A DNA stretch of 64,000 nt from Antedon mediterranea (lineage: Eukaryota; Echinodermata; Crinoidea; Comatulida; Antedonidae), in assembly GCF_964355755.1 (NCBI RefSeq), contig NC_092670.1, forward strand, positions 11,779,201 through 11,843,200, written 5' to 3'. This document shows positions 1 to 12,467 of the stretch, piece after piece; the first letter of the stretch is position 1; every line of letters begins with the position of its first letter. The position numbers and the translations under genes are program-made. The notes beneath the pieces were generated by a model that worked only from the letters and a program-made list of their open reading frames with translations, was not told the origin of the DNA and ran no database searches.

Positions 1-186
1 TATTTCCTTTCATCTTCATTCTCCCTATACCTACACTGGTTCTAAGTCGTACATCTTACTATACTATTTCCTTTCATCTTCATTCTCCCTATACCTACAC
101 TGGTTCTAAGTCGTACATCTTACTATACTATTTCCTTTCATCTTCATTCTCCCTATACCTACACTGGTTCTAAGTCGTACATCTTT
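1..186. repeat. 64-bp tandem repeat, about 2.9 copies
   Basis: A 64-bp unit beginning TATTTCCTTTCATC repeats head to tail at 1, 65 and 129 with no differences seen, and breaks off near 186. The array begins at the window edge, so it probably continues to the left. It has no coding content. Confidence 0.95.
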
Positions 187-1485
187 CAATGTTTTACCAA
201 ATACAGTACCAAATTGTTCATGAGTTTGTTCGAACCCACGGCGTTACTTATTTTTCGCAATTCCATTTTAAGATGTATGTTAATCGGCCTGCTACTCTGT
301 TTAAATTCTATTATACGATGTAGGCCTACCTTTTCTGTTTCATATCTAATACGATTTTATCTCTTAGTGTACACGAGACAAAGAACAAGAGACAAAGACA
401 AAAAAAAAACAATTTATAAAGCTTTTTTGACGGACTGTCGAATACGGGTTCATATTCGATGGTTGAAATCACAACTACGCATGCGCTCAACAATAAAAAT
501 ACAATACATAAACAACGCGCGCGTAGAAACATCAAACAGGTAATACGGGATATATTACCCTTCTGATCCGCTTGACTGAGTAAATGGGCGTAATACGGAA
601 TTATATCTCATACATAATTATTGACCAATCGGATTACAGAATTCACGTACACTAAGAGATAGAATATATATGGCTTTTGACCAGATTGTGACAATGATCC
701 CTTTTGATAATTAAAAAAAAACCACGTTTTACATATTGCAATTTTATTCCGTAAAAAAAAAGCGACAAAAGCGCTGTATACCTTGAAAACGCGGCCAAAT
801 TGTGCAAAAATCCCCATTTTCCAGCGTGTTTTTTAGTTCTCTCCACTAATAATCGTCGGATGTATCTGATTCAAACGGTAAAATGTTTAGAAATGAAAGC
901 TTCATATTATTTCATTAATCACATCACTTAAATATGTGTTATCTCATCGGAAATCACAATGTTGCTACCTTTTACAGTGTAGCCACCCATACTTCGACGC
1001 GTAGAGTCCATGCACTTAAAAAAAAATTATATTGCGTGTCCGCCGTCGAGAGGGACTAGCAGGTCTTCAACCCGATTGTAAATTGGCTATACAAATATCA
1101 CATCTAATTATACATTTAAAATCACATATCATTTTAAAGTCCAAATATTGAGGAAACTAAAAAGTCTAATTTTGTTTTATATAATTAAACAAAACATGAT
1201 ATTTAATTGGAAAAATAATTGGGTGTCCATGTAAATTTGACTAGCGCAGCGAGACAGATCCACACGGTTTACACACATATGCCTGGTAACTTTCATTATA
1301 TCAGATTGTAATCGTAACACAAGTAGTGCAGATAGGGTTTTGTGTAACAACGGTTATCACATATTTACCATTTGTACAGTATATTATGCATTAGCATTGC
1401 TTTACTCTACTATTAAACTTGTGTTTGAATTATCTGATCCCGTGTTCATGACACCGCTATAATGTGACTATCCTATCAATAATGT
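187..1485. other. No gene seen
   Basis: Only short open frames on AT-rich sequence are present, none with recognisable protein features. A 15-bp inverted pair (358-372 against 648-662, reading TATCTCTTAGTGTAC on the first arm) could be the ends of a small MITE, but I found no target duplication. Confidence 0.5.
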
Positions 1486-1665
1486 ACACTGTAAAAAAAA
1501 AACTGTTAAATTTACAATTTTTTGACTGTAAAAAATTACATCCGACGACCGTTTTTACTAATTACAGTCGTTTACTGTTAATTTCCGCCTTTTTACAACT
1601 ATTTACTGTAAGTAATAATTTTTTGTACCAATTCGTTGGTGGCGCTGTAATTAAATTAATCTGAG
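1486..1665. repeat. Fragment of a CACTGTAAA-ended MITE-like family
   Basis: The stretch opens with CACTGTAAAAAAAAA followed by TGTTAAATTTAC, the same terminus as the right end (read in reverse) of the inverted-repeat element at 7145-7545. It is full of TTTACTGT/ACTGTAAA words. Only one end is evident here, so it looks like a fragment or diverged relative. Confidence 0.5.
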
Positions 1666-1717
1666 CATGCGTCGTCTGTGTTCAGATTTGAAATTTACCC
1701 GGGCCCCCGCGCGGGTC

Positions 1718-1849
1718 GCGATTTTTTTTTTCGTACATAAGTTGGGGACCCCTCATGAAACGTCACAAAATAAACATGAATAATTCATCAGTTAAATGTT
1801 CTTGTTCCGTGTGCACCCAAGCGTATAGCAACAAGAAGTGATTACACAA
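1718..1849. repeat. Dispersed repeat, copy 1
   Basis: About 132 bp beginning GCGATTTTTTTTTTCG and ending ATTACACAA recur in the same orientation at 28987-29119 with only a few differences. The identity of the family is unknown. A GC-rich stretch (CCCGGGCCCCCGCGCGGGTC) lies immediately upstream of this copy. Confidence 0.85.
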
Positions 1850-2489
1850 GACTAGTGCGGTGGTACGATTCTAGGCCTATCTCCGCGCTGTTGTTGCGGC
1901 GTGCGATTTCATAGAAGAATAGCGGCGTTTTGTGTGGATTGTTGTCGAAATAATTAGCCTTTAGTTTATGATAGTGTTTTTAATATAATTTATTACTAAA
2001 GAATTACGTGTTAAAATTATAGTTTCTATTAATACTATTAGGCCTAGGCCTAATTATTAGTCTCTAAACATATGTCTATTCTAGTAGAGCTGTGTGTGTG
2101 TGTGTGTGTGTTAGGTATGACACAATCCGAGTAATAAGTCAGCAAAATTAAACAATAAACATTACACAAAAATACAGTTTTTATTCTCGTGGGTCTAATC
2201 TTCCCATCTCATGTGTTCATAAAATACGCGCATTTTTAAAGTTCCTTTGAGTACATGCATTGTTTGATAATAAAATAGCAGAATTAAAAAAAATACAGTA
2301 CACAAATTATACACATTCTTTATTCTTGTGGGTCTAAGCTTTCTTTGGGCTATGTCCAATGAATTAGGCTACTTAGTTTAATGTCTTGCCTAGCTGTCGA
2401 TTAGCCTCGACTCGACACATTTTGTGTGAAGAAGAGTGCGCGAAGGCAATCGCGTGAAGAATCCTAGGCCAACTGTAGAAAGTATCGTA
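1850..2489. other. No gene seen; contains a (TG)n tract
   Basis: A short TG dinucleotide run occupies about 2090-2111. Copies of an ACAAATTATACACATTC/GTGGGTCTAA motif occur around 2175 and 2300. No coding or RNA gene is supported. Confidence 0.5.
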
Positions 2490-4520
2490 TCGGGTAGTAA
2501 CAAAGTGCGAGGCAGCGAAGCAGGGGAAGGCATGCGAGGCAAGTCAGAAATTTATGCGAGGCATCGTTTTACCATCATCAAAAAATGCGAGGCATCATTT
2601 TATCATTTCTCAAAATTGCAAGGCAGGTAATCACCGAAATTGAAGTAGCCTAGGCCTAGGCCCGCTAGGCTAGTTTCCTTTTGCACCTGCCTTGTATTTT
2701 AACCAACTTTATCCTGAATACCACAGCTTAGAATTAGTAGGCCTACTTTAATGAAGAAAAATCACATAAAAGTAACAATAAATCCATTAAATTGGTGATT
2801 TTACAGACGTTGTTTTTCTCGCATTTCGCACACTCAATGTTCAATATTTTGGTTTCTATGGAACGCCAAAAGAGCAAAATTAATTAGAGGGCTAAAAACT
2901 CTGTGGAATCCATTTATATTTAACGCATTATTTGGTGAAAATCAAGTACAATTTCAATAGATTTTGTCACTGTCAGTAAGGAAAAATGTTACTGTTGATA
3001 ATGTACACGGTTTCGTTAACCTTTTAAAGAATAAAATAGAAAAATTCATCATAATATCCTTAGTAGGATGTCCTAGGTCTAGACTAGGTAGTGATGTTGA
3101 TTTAGGATCGATTATTATTCTTTGAAGAAAACAGAACAGTATCAGCAGTAACATATTACAACATTTTTATTGACAAATTAACAAATATATTGAAATAAAA
3201 CGTGTTTTTCACCAATAAATGCATGAGAAATTGACGCATTCTACTGAGTTTTAGTCCTCTATTATCGTTGCTCTTTTGGCGCTCCATAGAAACAAAAATA
3301 TTGAACATTGAATAAGTGAAATTCGCGAACAGTGTGCGAGAAACACGCCTGTAAAATCATTAATTTAAGGATTTATTTGTTACTTTTTATGTGATTCTTT
3401 CATTAAAGTACTCATGAGGTATACTTCTAAGGTATTCACACGATAAAGTTAGTTATCAAATTTGGAGTAAAAATACAAGCGAAGGAAACTAGCGCCACGT
3501 TTATTAGTACGTACATGGACAACAATAAATAAAAATCGTTCGTAATATACTTAGCTTACTAAAACAGGAATAGTGTATCATTATTAAATATTACACCAAT
3601 TATTATTATATCAAAATTGATTAAATTATTTTCTACATAGGCCTCTTATCTAGGTTAGGGCTAAGCATAATAAAAATTATTAGCTAAAGTTTAATTTTAG
3701 GCCTAGTATTACAATTGTCGGACGTAAGTCTTTTTTCAAAGGCGCTCCAGAATTCTGTCGCAATTTTTTTCTTTGCGGCATGTTATTGGATCGGCATATC
3801 AGTTACCTTTTATTCACCGCCAGTTATTGAACTTGTCCTGGCAATCGCTGTTCACCTTATTTGCGAGAGAGGTACACGTGTTGTTCCTAGAGAATGGAAT
3901 GTCAAAAATGTCTTTGGCACGCCGCTCAGAGAGAAGTCTGTGCGTTGCTGCTGAAACCACGTGCTATAGTAGGGGAATGCACCACAATCCTCTGAGCTGA
4001 GGGCTGAATCATTCCGCTACCTGCTAATAGTAAAGAGGGATTTTCCATCTCTCGGGTCTACCGGATCTAGGCGCAGGGGTGTGACAAAATATTATTTTCA
4101 CTCTGCTATGTTCGAGAGACATGTGAGTGAACACGCTCGAAATGCCAACAAACATTGCAGTCATTTGATGAGTGTGTCGCTATAACAATTATTGTTTATC
4201 GAAAGTTGAAGACTGTCGTTCAGATTTTTTAACCGTAGTTTGGGCACTTTTGTAAAAGTAAAATTTGACACGATATGACTTGAATGAAAAAACAATCGTT
4301 ACATAAAAATAAACAACATGATGAGTGTATACACGAATCTATTTAGATACGCTTGTATCGATTGATTATTAGGCCTATAATATAGCATACATTTAGCACG
4401 TTAAGATATGCCTCGCACCGTTTTGAAATTGTAAACTATATGCCTCGCACTTTTGGAAATGATAAAATGATGCCTCGCACAAATATTTGGCATGCCTCGC
4501 ACTTTGTCAACACTCTAAAT
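2490..4520. mobile_element. Large foldback / long-TIR DNA element with TGCGAGGCA arrays
   Basis: Two nested levels of inverted symmetry are visible. The inner arms, about 2669-2985 and 3165-3498, are reverse complements with scattered differences; one recognisable pair is CGCCAAAAGAGCAA at 2864 and TTGCTCTTTTGGCG near 3267. Outside them, several TGCGAGGCA motifs in 2508-2620 are matched in inverted orientation by TGCCTCGCA motifs in 4412-4510. The left array lies beside its inner arm, while the right array is about 900 bp from its arm, which suggests a later insertion between 3500 and 4400. No transposase and no target duplication were identified, so the outer limits are approximate. Confidence 0.65.
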
Positions 4521-5820
4521 GTAGGCCTATATTATGTTAAAACTGTTAAAGAGAGCCAGGCTAGGCTTGACTTACTCTCAGACTCTGGCCTGACATAGCC
4601 TACTGTACACAATACAGGCCTGCCTAAAAAGCCTCTAGCTAGACCAGGACTCAGCAGTCAGGAGGTAGGCCTAGGCTAGGCCGTACAGTACAAAATACAA
4701 ATGCTTGGCTAGTAGTAGGCCTAGCTAGGTCTTGTTGTTGATGAAAGTGAAAGGGAGCCGTAGTAGTAGTAGTAGACCTATAGGATCCCGACCTATATAG
4801 GCCACCATGTTAAATACGGTATACTTTCACTGTTCAGGAATTTAACATTATTCAATAAAGTAATTAAAATGTACTTTTCTATTTAATTAACCTATAGTAT
4901 ATTAAATATTATTATTCCACCATAAATTGTATACAAGTAGGCCTAGGCCTGCCTAGTATCTTTTCAGGAATTGACATTATTTATAGTTATTAATTATTAA
5001 ATAACAATAATTATGCCTATTAACTACTATATAGGGCCTACAGTAGCTAGGCCTACATACAACTTTTTTTTTAATGTAATTGGGACCGGCGGCCCCTCCC
5101 GCCCTGGGTTGGTTAGTGCCTACTAGCCGAGCTAGGATTCACTAGTCCAGACTATGATGCCCACCCAGTAGTAGTAGTAGAGTATGTTAAAGTGTTGCAA
5201 ACTTTAAATGAAAAGGAGAAAGAAAGCCAGTCCTTGCATTGTTTATTTTGGCATTGAAACATCTTGAGAATAAGGTTCTCTTTTTTTAGACTTCTTCTTG
5301 TATCAAATAAAAGTGTGCTTGTTATGTTGTAAAAAATTATTAGGTTTTTTCTTAATTTACAGAGGAAATTTTAACAACATCAAAGTGGATGCTGGCTGTT
5401 GTGGCCATGTTGTATTAATAATAACATTGTTACGTGTGTGTGTGTCTGGATTAGAAATGCTGTTCGCTGCATACTACTGTTTTGGAATCCAGTATAATGC
5501 TGAGATGTTGCAGCTACGATGGATTTTTTCAAAGGTATGTTTTGCATACTTATTGTATAGTTTCACTGGCTTTTATGCTGCTACTGGCTTGAATTTGAAC
5601 ATCTACAGTAGTGTTTTTAATTATTTTTAGACCAAATGTAATATAACACTTGGTGATATTAATGTGTCTTTCATTTGAAAGTGACTATAAAAGCAAGCTT
5701 TTTAACAGTTCACAACTATAAATATTAGAATGCTTTATTTTTTTTCCTAATAAAATGCAATTTGCTTATTCTTTTCCAGTATCAAATTTATGATAAACTA
5801 CATTATTTTGTTTCTTTCAG
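4521..5820. other. No secure gene; AGGCCT-rich DNA and one doubtful exon
   Basis: The segment 4520-5090 is dense in the palindrome AGGCCT and in TAG trinucleotide runs. A stretch from about 5362 (after TTAATTTACAG) to 5535 (before GTATGTT) has splice-like borders and an open frame. Its translation shows nothing familiar, and joining it to the next candidate exon in frame gives an early stop. I do not call it a gene. Confidence 0.35.
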
Positions 5821-5950
5821 ATGCTTTATGCTAATGAATCCTGACAAAGGTTCAAAATCAGCAGTCAGAAAAAATAAGAAGAATTATTCAATACATCCTA
5901 AGGTTCTCACCATAATCAACAAAATGAGTGACCTGGAATGGACTACATAA
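5821..5950 (+). CDS. Possible terminal exon of an unknown host gene (weak)
   Basis: A pyrimidine-rich acceptor (TTTGTTTCTTTCAG) ends at 5820. It is followed by an open frame of about 43 codons ending in TAA at 5948-5950. The peptide is lysine-rich in its middle (RKNKKNYSIHPKVLTI) and ends MSDLEWTT. I do not recognise it. The frame requires an incoming intron of phase 2, and no matching upstream exon was found. This could be a chance open stretch. Confidence 0.22.
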
Positions 5951-7144
5951 AAAGTAGGTGGTTTAAATATTTATTTTGAATTTAATCATGATTTATTTTG
6001 AGATTTAAAATGACTTAATTTGGGTAAAAATTACAACAATCTGGCTCAGCCCATTTACACTTTCTTTTAATTAATTAAAATTGATTGTTTGTAGAACCCC
6101 TAGCAAAGGTACATTTATCAGTGTTTGCATACATAGAAACCGTATTTATTCAAAGAAATGTTCAGAAGGGAAGGAGGGACATTTATTTTTAGGGTGTAAA
6201 ATGGTAACATATATTTAGTCAAAATCTAACACCCCTTCAATTTAAAACCTACAATACAAGTAATATTAGGATATGATAAATACAGTACATACTGTATTTT
6301 TTAAATTTTTAAATTGTAGATCATTTGCAGTTAATATAACTACCAAGAAATGTGTAATAACCCTGGCTATAAAAGTATTGTGTGTATTATATAGCTTTAA
6401 AGCAACTAAAGTGTTCATGTTATTTTTACAACACTGCAAGCCGGCCATGGGTGTGAGTTACCTGTGCTTTATTGTAGTAAGCACTTTTGATTTGCTCGAA
6501 CAACAATACGCTTATGATTATAATTATACAGTTTAAATAATTATAATTAACCTTGAATTGAAGCTAACATTTCATTACAGTTGTATCGCCTGATTCATCT
6601 GTAATATATGTTGTGGAATAATTAATATTTAATTTTATTTATAATATATTTTTATAATTTTGACAGGCATGTTCATCAAGCAACATGACAATGAGCATTG
6701 ACTTGCCAGGATAGGCTCCTGGACTTTGATCTTTGACGATGCAGGCCACTGTTGTTTTTTTTTAAATCAATAATAATCTTTTTGCAATTCATAATCAAAT
6801 TTAAGTACATTTCATTACATTTATACATTAATTTAAAGAAAACTAGAATTTGTTTAGTTTTTATACAACAGACAGACAAAAAGTACAAATCTATTACGTG
6901 TAACAATAAAATTTGGTTTGTAATATGTGATTTAGGACTTTATCCTGTAATCTGGTAATAGAATCGTAGAATGTGTAATAAATAGTGTACCTTGTTAACC
7001 ATAACAATGCTTTGCTTTATTCATTTCAGTCTTACATAGTAATGTGAAAATACAAAGTGTTGTACATTTCGGAGTAAAAATCTAAATATTGCTATCGTAG
7101 ATGAAAAACTTGTTTCCTGATGCACTGTATGTGACTCATCTGTA
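5951..7144. other. No gene seen
   Basis: AT-rich DNA with only short, featureless open frames on both strands. No repeat structure stands out at this scale. Confidence 0.5.
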
Positions 7145-7545
7145 TACAAAGAAAAGAAAACATTGAAAAATTTACGGTAAAAGGCTGGCAGCAGTTTTGC
7201 CAAGGAAAAACCGTAAAATACATGGTTATTTTTGGAAAACCGTAAATTCTTTAACAGTTCACTGTAATTTAATTTACGGGAAACTGTTTTAATACAGTCT
7301 ACTGTAAATTATTTTAAATTTCAATGTAATTTTGTTTACAAAATCCTGTAAATTGAAAATTTTTTTTACAGTATATTGTAGAACAAAATACAATTAACCG
7401 TAAAATAAATTACAAACAAATGTTAGTTTTGCGGTTTTTGACCGTTACACAATTTACAGTTTAACCGTAAATTTTACGGGTTTTCCTTGGCAAAACTGCT
7501 GCCAGCTTTTTACCGTAAATTTAACAATTTTTTTTTACAGTGTAA
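7145..7545. mobile_element. MITE-like element with long inverted ends
   Basis: The two ends are inverted copies: GGCTGGCAGCAGTTTTGCC near 7180 pairs with GGCAAAACTGCTGCCAGC near 7488, flanked in both arms by TTTACGGT/ACCGTAAA words. The right tip reads TTTTTTTTTACAGTG and resembles the terminus at 1486. The interior is made of ACTGTAAAT-like words and has no coding capacity. The exact limits and a target duplication were not resolved. It is most likely a non-autonomous DNA transposon. Confidence 0.75.
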
Positions 7546-8147
7546 GCGTCCAAATCTTCAAGCGGTAAACAACTGCGTACGAAGTCTGCAGTGAAATTAC
7601 TGTAGCGTGAAAGCTGCGAACACTGCAGTTTGTGCACTGAATTAAACTGTATAGTGTACCTCTTATTAAGCTAGGGATTATCATACAGTTTACTAAATAT
7701 TTAGGGCTAATCATTGGTTGCGGTGTTAAAATTCCTGGAAACATTTGTGTGAACAAAACTAGATCGAATTGCTGTCATGAGTACTGATTTGTTGGGCCGT
7801 GATTTCAGACGCCTAAGTTATCTATCTAGACTTATTTTTTCGAATAAATGTACGTACCTATCAGATACACTTGTCTTGTGTCGTATAACAAATAAATACT
7901 GTAATAGTTACTGAAGTTACTATTACAACCTCGTCAATAAAAAAACAAATATGTACTGTATATGTTTATTCACCTATTTTTGAAAACGCATACTATAAAG
8001 TTTCCTTTGTCTATAAAATGACGTAATCATCATAATGCACATTGTTTACAGGAGTAATTAAAAACCAAATTGTAGTTGGAGAAAAGAAACTACGAAGCAT
8101 GTTTATGTTATGTTGTGTGCCGTTATGTTTTCACCATTGACAGCCAT

Positions 8148-8290
8148 TGGAGTAGAGCTGTATCATAGAGGTTGGTGTTTGCCTTCCAATCCTAAGGTCC
8201 GGGGTTCAATCCTGATTTAGTGCCGCCATATATGGTTATAACTCACACTCTTTCACTCCCTAAGCCTCAAATGAGACATAGTTTAACTGA
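8148..8290 (+). repeat. tRNA-derived SINE, plus orientation
   Basis: The head resembles a tRNA gene: an A-box-like region near 8160-8175 and a B box GGTTCAATCC at 8203-8212. Downstream comes a body with TCACTCCCTAAGCCTCAAAT. The same head and body occur reversed at 49265-49410, which supports a dispersed SINE family transcribed by RNA polymerase III rather than a functional tRNA. Confidence 0.75.
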
Positions 8291-8367
8291 ATGATGCTTA
8301 TTATATACTCTACGATAATTGATTTTTTTTTTTTTTCTATTCTTGTTTACGTAACCATGTATATATA

Positions 8368-8875
8368 CCATATATATACCAATATCACCAACGACAGCAA
8401 CCAATGTTATATGATTTAGCACATTGTAAGGAATACGAAATGACCTATTACACTATCCTTGGCCCAGGCAGAACCCTCTAAAGTTTAACTAGAGACTCCC
8501 CTTACCATAAGTATACCATATGTAACCTTAGATATTGTAGATACCATCAGCAACCAACCTGTAATGAATATGAAATGGCCTATATAGACAACCACTGCCT
8601 TGGTTGCTGGTGGTATCTACAATATCTAATCTATGCCAGTTGGGGGAAGGGGGTCTCCAGTCAAACTTTAGGGTGTCTGGCACTTGCGGTGCAGCAGACA
8701 ATTAGTCTGTCGTTACCCATTTAGTATTGTATGAACACAACTTGTTCATTTGGCATTAATTTTGAGTGGTACCTTACTATTCTATGCTAACCCCATTTTT
8801 AGGCCCTCCCTCGGCGGGTCTGACGGGCATTGCAGCAGACAAAATGTCTGTCGCTGGTGGTATTGGTATAAGGAT
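8368..8875. repeat. Nested inverted-repeat (foldback) element
   Basis: At least three concentric inverted pairs are visible. Outermost, ACCAATATCACCAACGACAG near 8378 pairs with CTGTCGCTGGTGGTATTGGT near 8849. In the middle, CTAAAGTTTAACTAGAGAC near 8478 pairs imperfectly with GTCTCCAGTCAAACTTTAG near 8654. Innermost, AGATATTGTAGATACCA at 8530 pairs with TGGTATCTACAATATCT ending at 8627. It could fold into one long hairpin and is probably a non-autonomous DNA element. No open frame is present. Confidence 0.6.
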
Positions 8876-9059
8876 GTCAATGGGCATCCCATGATAGTGA
8901 AATTAGGTGGTATCTCTGTCATCTAAAAAAATGTTAATTCCACAAGCACATAAACAAAATAAAAGTAATAGAAAACGTAAAAGACAGTTGATAATGATGA
9001 CACACAAATCGAAAATACGATGTGGATGTATATAAATGCTTATAAATACTATCTAATTC

Positions 9060-9250
9060 AATTTGAGCGTATTTATTTGGGCCACTTCCTTGAAAGTTGG
9101 TAAAGAGATGGAAACTTACGAATGGCCATTTGGTGGTCCCTGGACCTTAATTGACATACTTTATTTTAATGTACTCCCAATGCTAAACAAATTAATCTCG
9201 GTGACTGAGGGTCGAGAAACGGTAGGGATTAATATTAATTTTATTTTATA
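9060..9250 (+). pseudogene. Possible relic of a rhodopsin-like GPCR exon
   Basis: The translation contains WPFGGPW followed by a hydrophobic stretch (LIDILYFNVLPMLNK) and then VGIN. This recalls the ECL1/TM3 region of aminergic receptors (WPFG, then a Cys, then TM3, then DRY-VGI). The TM3 cysteine normally found here is absent and no DRY motif is readable, so if the resemblance is real this is a decayed fragment. It is based on a short motif only. Confidence 0.22.
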
Positions 9251-9349
9251 ATTTATCTCATCTTCATAACTTTCTTTCTCTTTAGGAAACTTATGCTTAA
9301 CAGAGTCTTATTACAAGTCTTTGGGAGTGGAGTTGTAATTTGTCATTAG

Positions 9350-9412
9350 AAAAAATCCTGACATATGACAGGACTTGAACCCAGGGCCCTTGAATTGGTA
9401 GCCACAACTCCA
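9350..9412 (-). repeat. tRNA-like SINE head, minus orientation
   Basis: On the minus strand the sequence reads GGAGTTGTGGCTACCAATTC and then a B-box-like GGTTCAAGTCC. This is the arrangement of a tRNA-derived SINE head, but different in sequence from the copies at 8148 and 49265. No aminoacyl-stem pairing was convincing. Confidence 0.45.
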
Positions 9413-12400
9413 TCAATTCTATAATATATAATATTCTATAATAATTCCTGGATGTCGAAAAGGTTTAGTTAGTCTCTGTCCGAAATTAAGTGCAGAAAAT
9501 ACGGTAAACTATAACTGTACACACAGCATATATACAATTCACATGCTTAATAAGAGACACCGTAGATGCATACATACAGTATAGTTCTATTGCAATATTT
9601 ATTCATACAATATTCACACATGCTTAATAAGTGTCAAGCTTCCTCGTCCTGGTGGCCCCGTTATTGGAATATTAGAACTGTTCTTGTAATTAGGCCTATG
9701 GCAACAAAATGTTATTTGTGGTACATTGTATAAGTTTAGATTTTGAATTATTTTCAAATGTTTATAACTGACTAAGATCGGTTGGGACGGCTGACGACCT
9801 ATAATACTAAATCACTGGTCGGTTGCTCGATACGAATGTTATAATTAGGTACTGTCCCACCCTAAAATTATTTAATTGTTGTAAGACAATGACGTGTGCG
9901 ATACCATGCAAATAAACACAATTGTATATTTTGTTGATATTTGATTCAAAGTTTCAACTTAGGGGTGATGATTGTCGTCAATTTGTTGCTACTCACGCCG
10001 AATGAACTAGAAGTGTGAATAATCTCGTTCTAAACATATAGAGTAATATAATGTAGAAATAACATACCTTTTATCTGCTAACCAATTGAACATAAAATCA
10101 CTATAAAGTAAAACGATTAAATCCAAATAATTGTATTTGAAAGTAGCCTGGGTAGCGTTTGTAAACTTGAATAACACTGTAAACTTACATGTAACATAGA
10201 ACTAAACTTGACTTGAACAATCTTGAGACAGGATAATATCCGCTAATAACCTCTGACTTGGACGAGATGGTAGCAGCAACTGTAAACTTACATAGAACTA
10301 GGCTAGACTTGCCCCAAGTCTGTATTTATTGTCTTTTTTTTTATTTATTTGTTTTTATTTCGACCGCGATTTTTGTCTGAAAATACAGACTTGTGAAACA
10401 CGTATAGAAATCGATTTGCAAACCGCAAACATCCAATAAGAATGACGTGGTTATCATACCGTATTTGGCTATATGGGGCGGGCGGTATGTAAATATGGAT
10501 TTCGAATCAACCAATGATCATTTTGTTTCAAAATGAAAAAGATCGAGTACGTACGTACAGTATGCTGAATGTACGATGAGACTGAACAACTGTTGAAATA
10601 TAAAATCGTGTTGCCAAGTTGTTTTGTTTATTAATTGTTTAGTCCTGGCCTAGGCCTCCTTCGTAGGGCTACTCAACTCGTACGTATGACCTTCCAAATA
10701 AAACGCCAATAAGGTAGGCCTACATACCACCACCGACCGGCACACAACAGGCTACACCACCACACAGAACAGGACAGGGTCTGGGTGGGAATTAAATCTA
10801 ATTTTTTTCGCATAATAAATGATCCATTCAATGTTTGATTTGGCGGAGAAGCTAGCCTATCATATCAAGACGAGTTTTCATGTTCTTGGGAAAAATCTCA
10901 TCAAATGTTTACCAGACTACTAGGCATATAAAATCATTTTTAGCCTTCGGAAACTTTCATCAATGTACCCGGCCAAGTACACATTGTCTAAACGTAACAT
11001 AGCGCATGCGCATCGTCTTAGACGTTGAGTCTTTGAAATTCTGAAATATGAATATTAAAACGATGTACGAGTGAGTAGCCAATGGCATGCGGCTGAAACT
11101 AGTCAACTGGATAATTTATGCACCAAGAATTCTTGGTGTCAAACCACGTGACTTATGCGTGTTTCCCCAGACGGAGTATCCAAACTCAAGTAATACACGT
11201 ATGAAACGCCATATGTGCAAAAATATTTATATTTTTACAAAACTCCGTCTGGAGCCCAGACTAAGAACTAGGCCTAAACTTGACTTGAACAATCTTGAGA
11301 CAGGATAATATCCACTAATAACACGATGGTAGCAGCAACTGTAAACTTACATAGAACTAAACTTGACTTGAACAATCTTGAGACAGGATAATATCCGCTA
11401 ATAACCTCTGACTTGAAGGTCGTGTTTATACAACACCCTAAATTTGAACATGGCTTTAATTTTTAGCGTGTTGTTGGGACCGAGGTCAACCCACCTTAAC
11501 GTTTGCTGTTGTTTACTGTACTATACACTAGAAATCACGATACCGTGTTGTACCGGAAGTTTCATCAACACACAGTGCATGCTAGGATAAAAGGTCAAAT
11601 CGTTGATCGCTTGAATTGGCGGAGTTGTCAACAATCATCGTCGCCTCCTCGCTGTCCGATGTATTCGCGCGGTTTTTACCATTTTCATTATTGTATTCGT
11701 TCACGTTTGCATTGTGTTAATTTTGTTCTCGGTTCATTTAATAAAAGTTATTTTAAGGGTTTCATTGTTTCATCTATACACTATGGAAGAAGATGCCATT
11801 TTTGCGATGTTATTTTTTCTTCTGTTTGGAGTTGGAAATGATAGAGGCCTACTACCACTACGAACGAGTTGGCCCTGTCACGCCAAATGAGGTACCACTG
11901 CCAAATGAGGTACCGCACTTAATTTGGCGTCTAAGGCGCCAAATTAGGTACTATTGCAAAATGAAGTTCTATTGTAATTTTGTAAAATACAGTTTATATA
12001 AAACAAACATATTTGAGCCAGTATTAAACTACAATATGTATTCTGTGTTGTTACGCCTGTTATTAGATCAAGCTATTACATTAAATTAATATAAAGCAGA
12101 AAATAGTTATCCTTTTTTGATTTTCGTCGAATAGATCGAAGCGGAAGTGCTTCGGTCATGGTCCGCAAATTATATGATACGCCTTGAAGTGTGCCAAAAT
12201 GTTTTTACTACTTTTAGTTGAATCACCGCGTGTACAGTTAAAACCAATAGATTGTGCTGCAGTGCAGATTGTCTGTACAGTAATGTGGGCTGTCTGCTTG
12301 GGGGTCTGTCTATCAAGGTACAACATTTCGACGAAGCCAATTTAATATTTTCATTTTGTTTTAATATCTGTAGAATGCGTCGTCATTTATTCTGAAGCTA

Positions 12401-12467
12401 ATACTGTAGGCCTATATACCGTAATCAGGCGGTATTATTAAGGCTAGCTCACGTACAGCAGAATTCA
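9413..12467. other. No gene seen; rearranged short duplications
   Basis: A block containing CTTGAGACAGGATAATATCC occurs at 10195-10260, 11264-11320 and 11350-11415. It is accompanied by GATGGTAGCAGCAACTGTAA at about 10267 and 11327, so a roughly 110-bp segment has been duplicated and rearranged. A perfect 18-bp palindrome lies at 11121-11138. CCAGACGGAGT near 11169 has its inverted copy near 11241. No protein-coding signal was found. Confidence 0.5.

Noticed and set aside
214-543. 109-codon plus-strand frame
   Set aside because: Low-complexity, Arg/Leu-rich translation of AT-rich DNA, overlapped by an equally open minus-strand frame; nothing supports it.
5298-5630. 110-codon plus-strand frame with splice-like borders
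   Set aside because: No recognisable domain; joining its donor at 5535 to the acceptor at 5820 gives an early stop, so it is not supported as a gene.
11503-12089. Two consecutive plus-strand frames of about 100 codons
   Set aside because: No domain or splice support; repeated CCAAATGAGGTACC-like text near 11884 shows repetitive rather than coding character.
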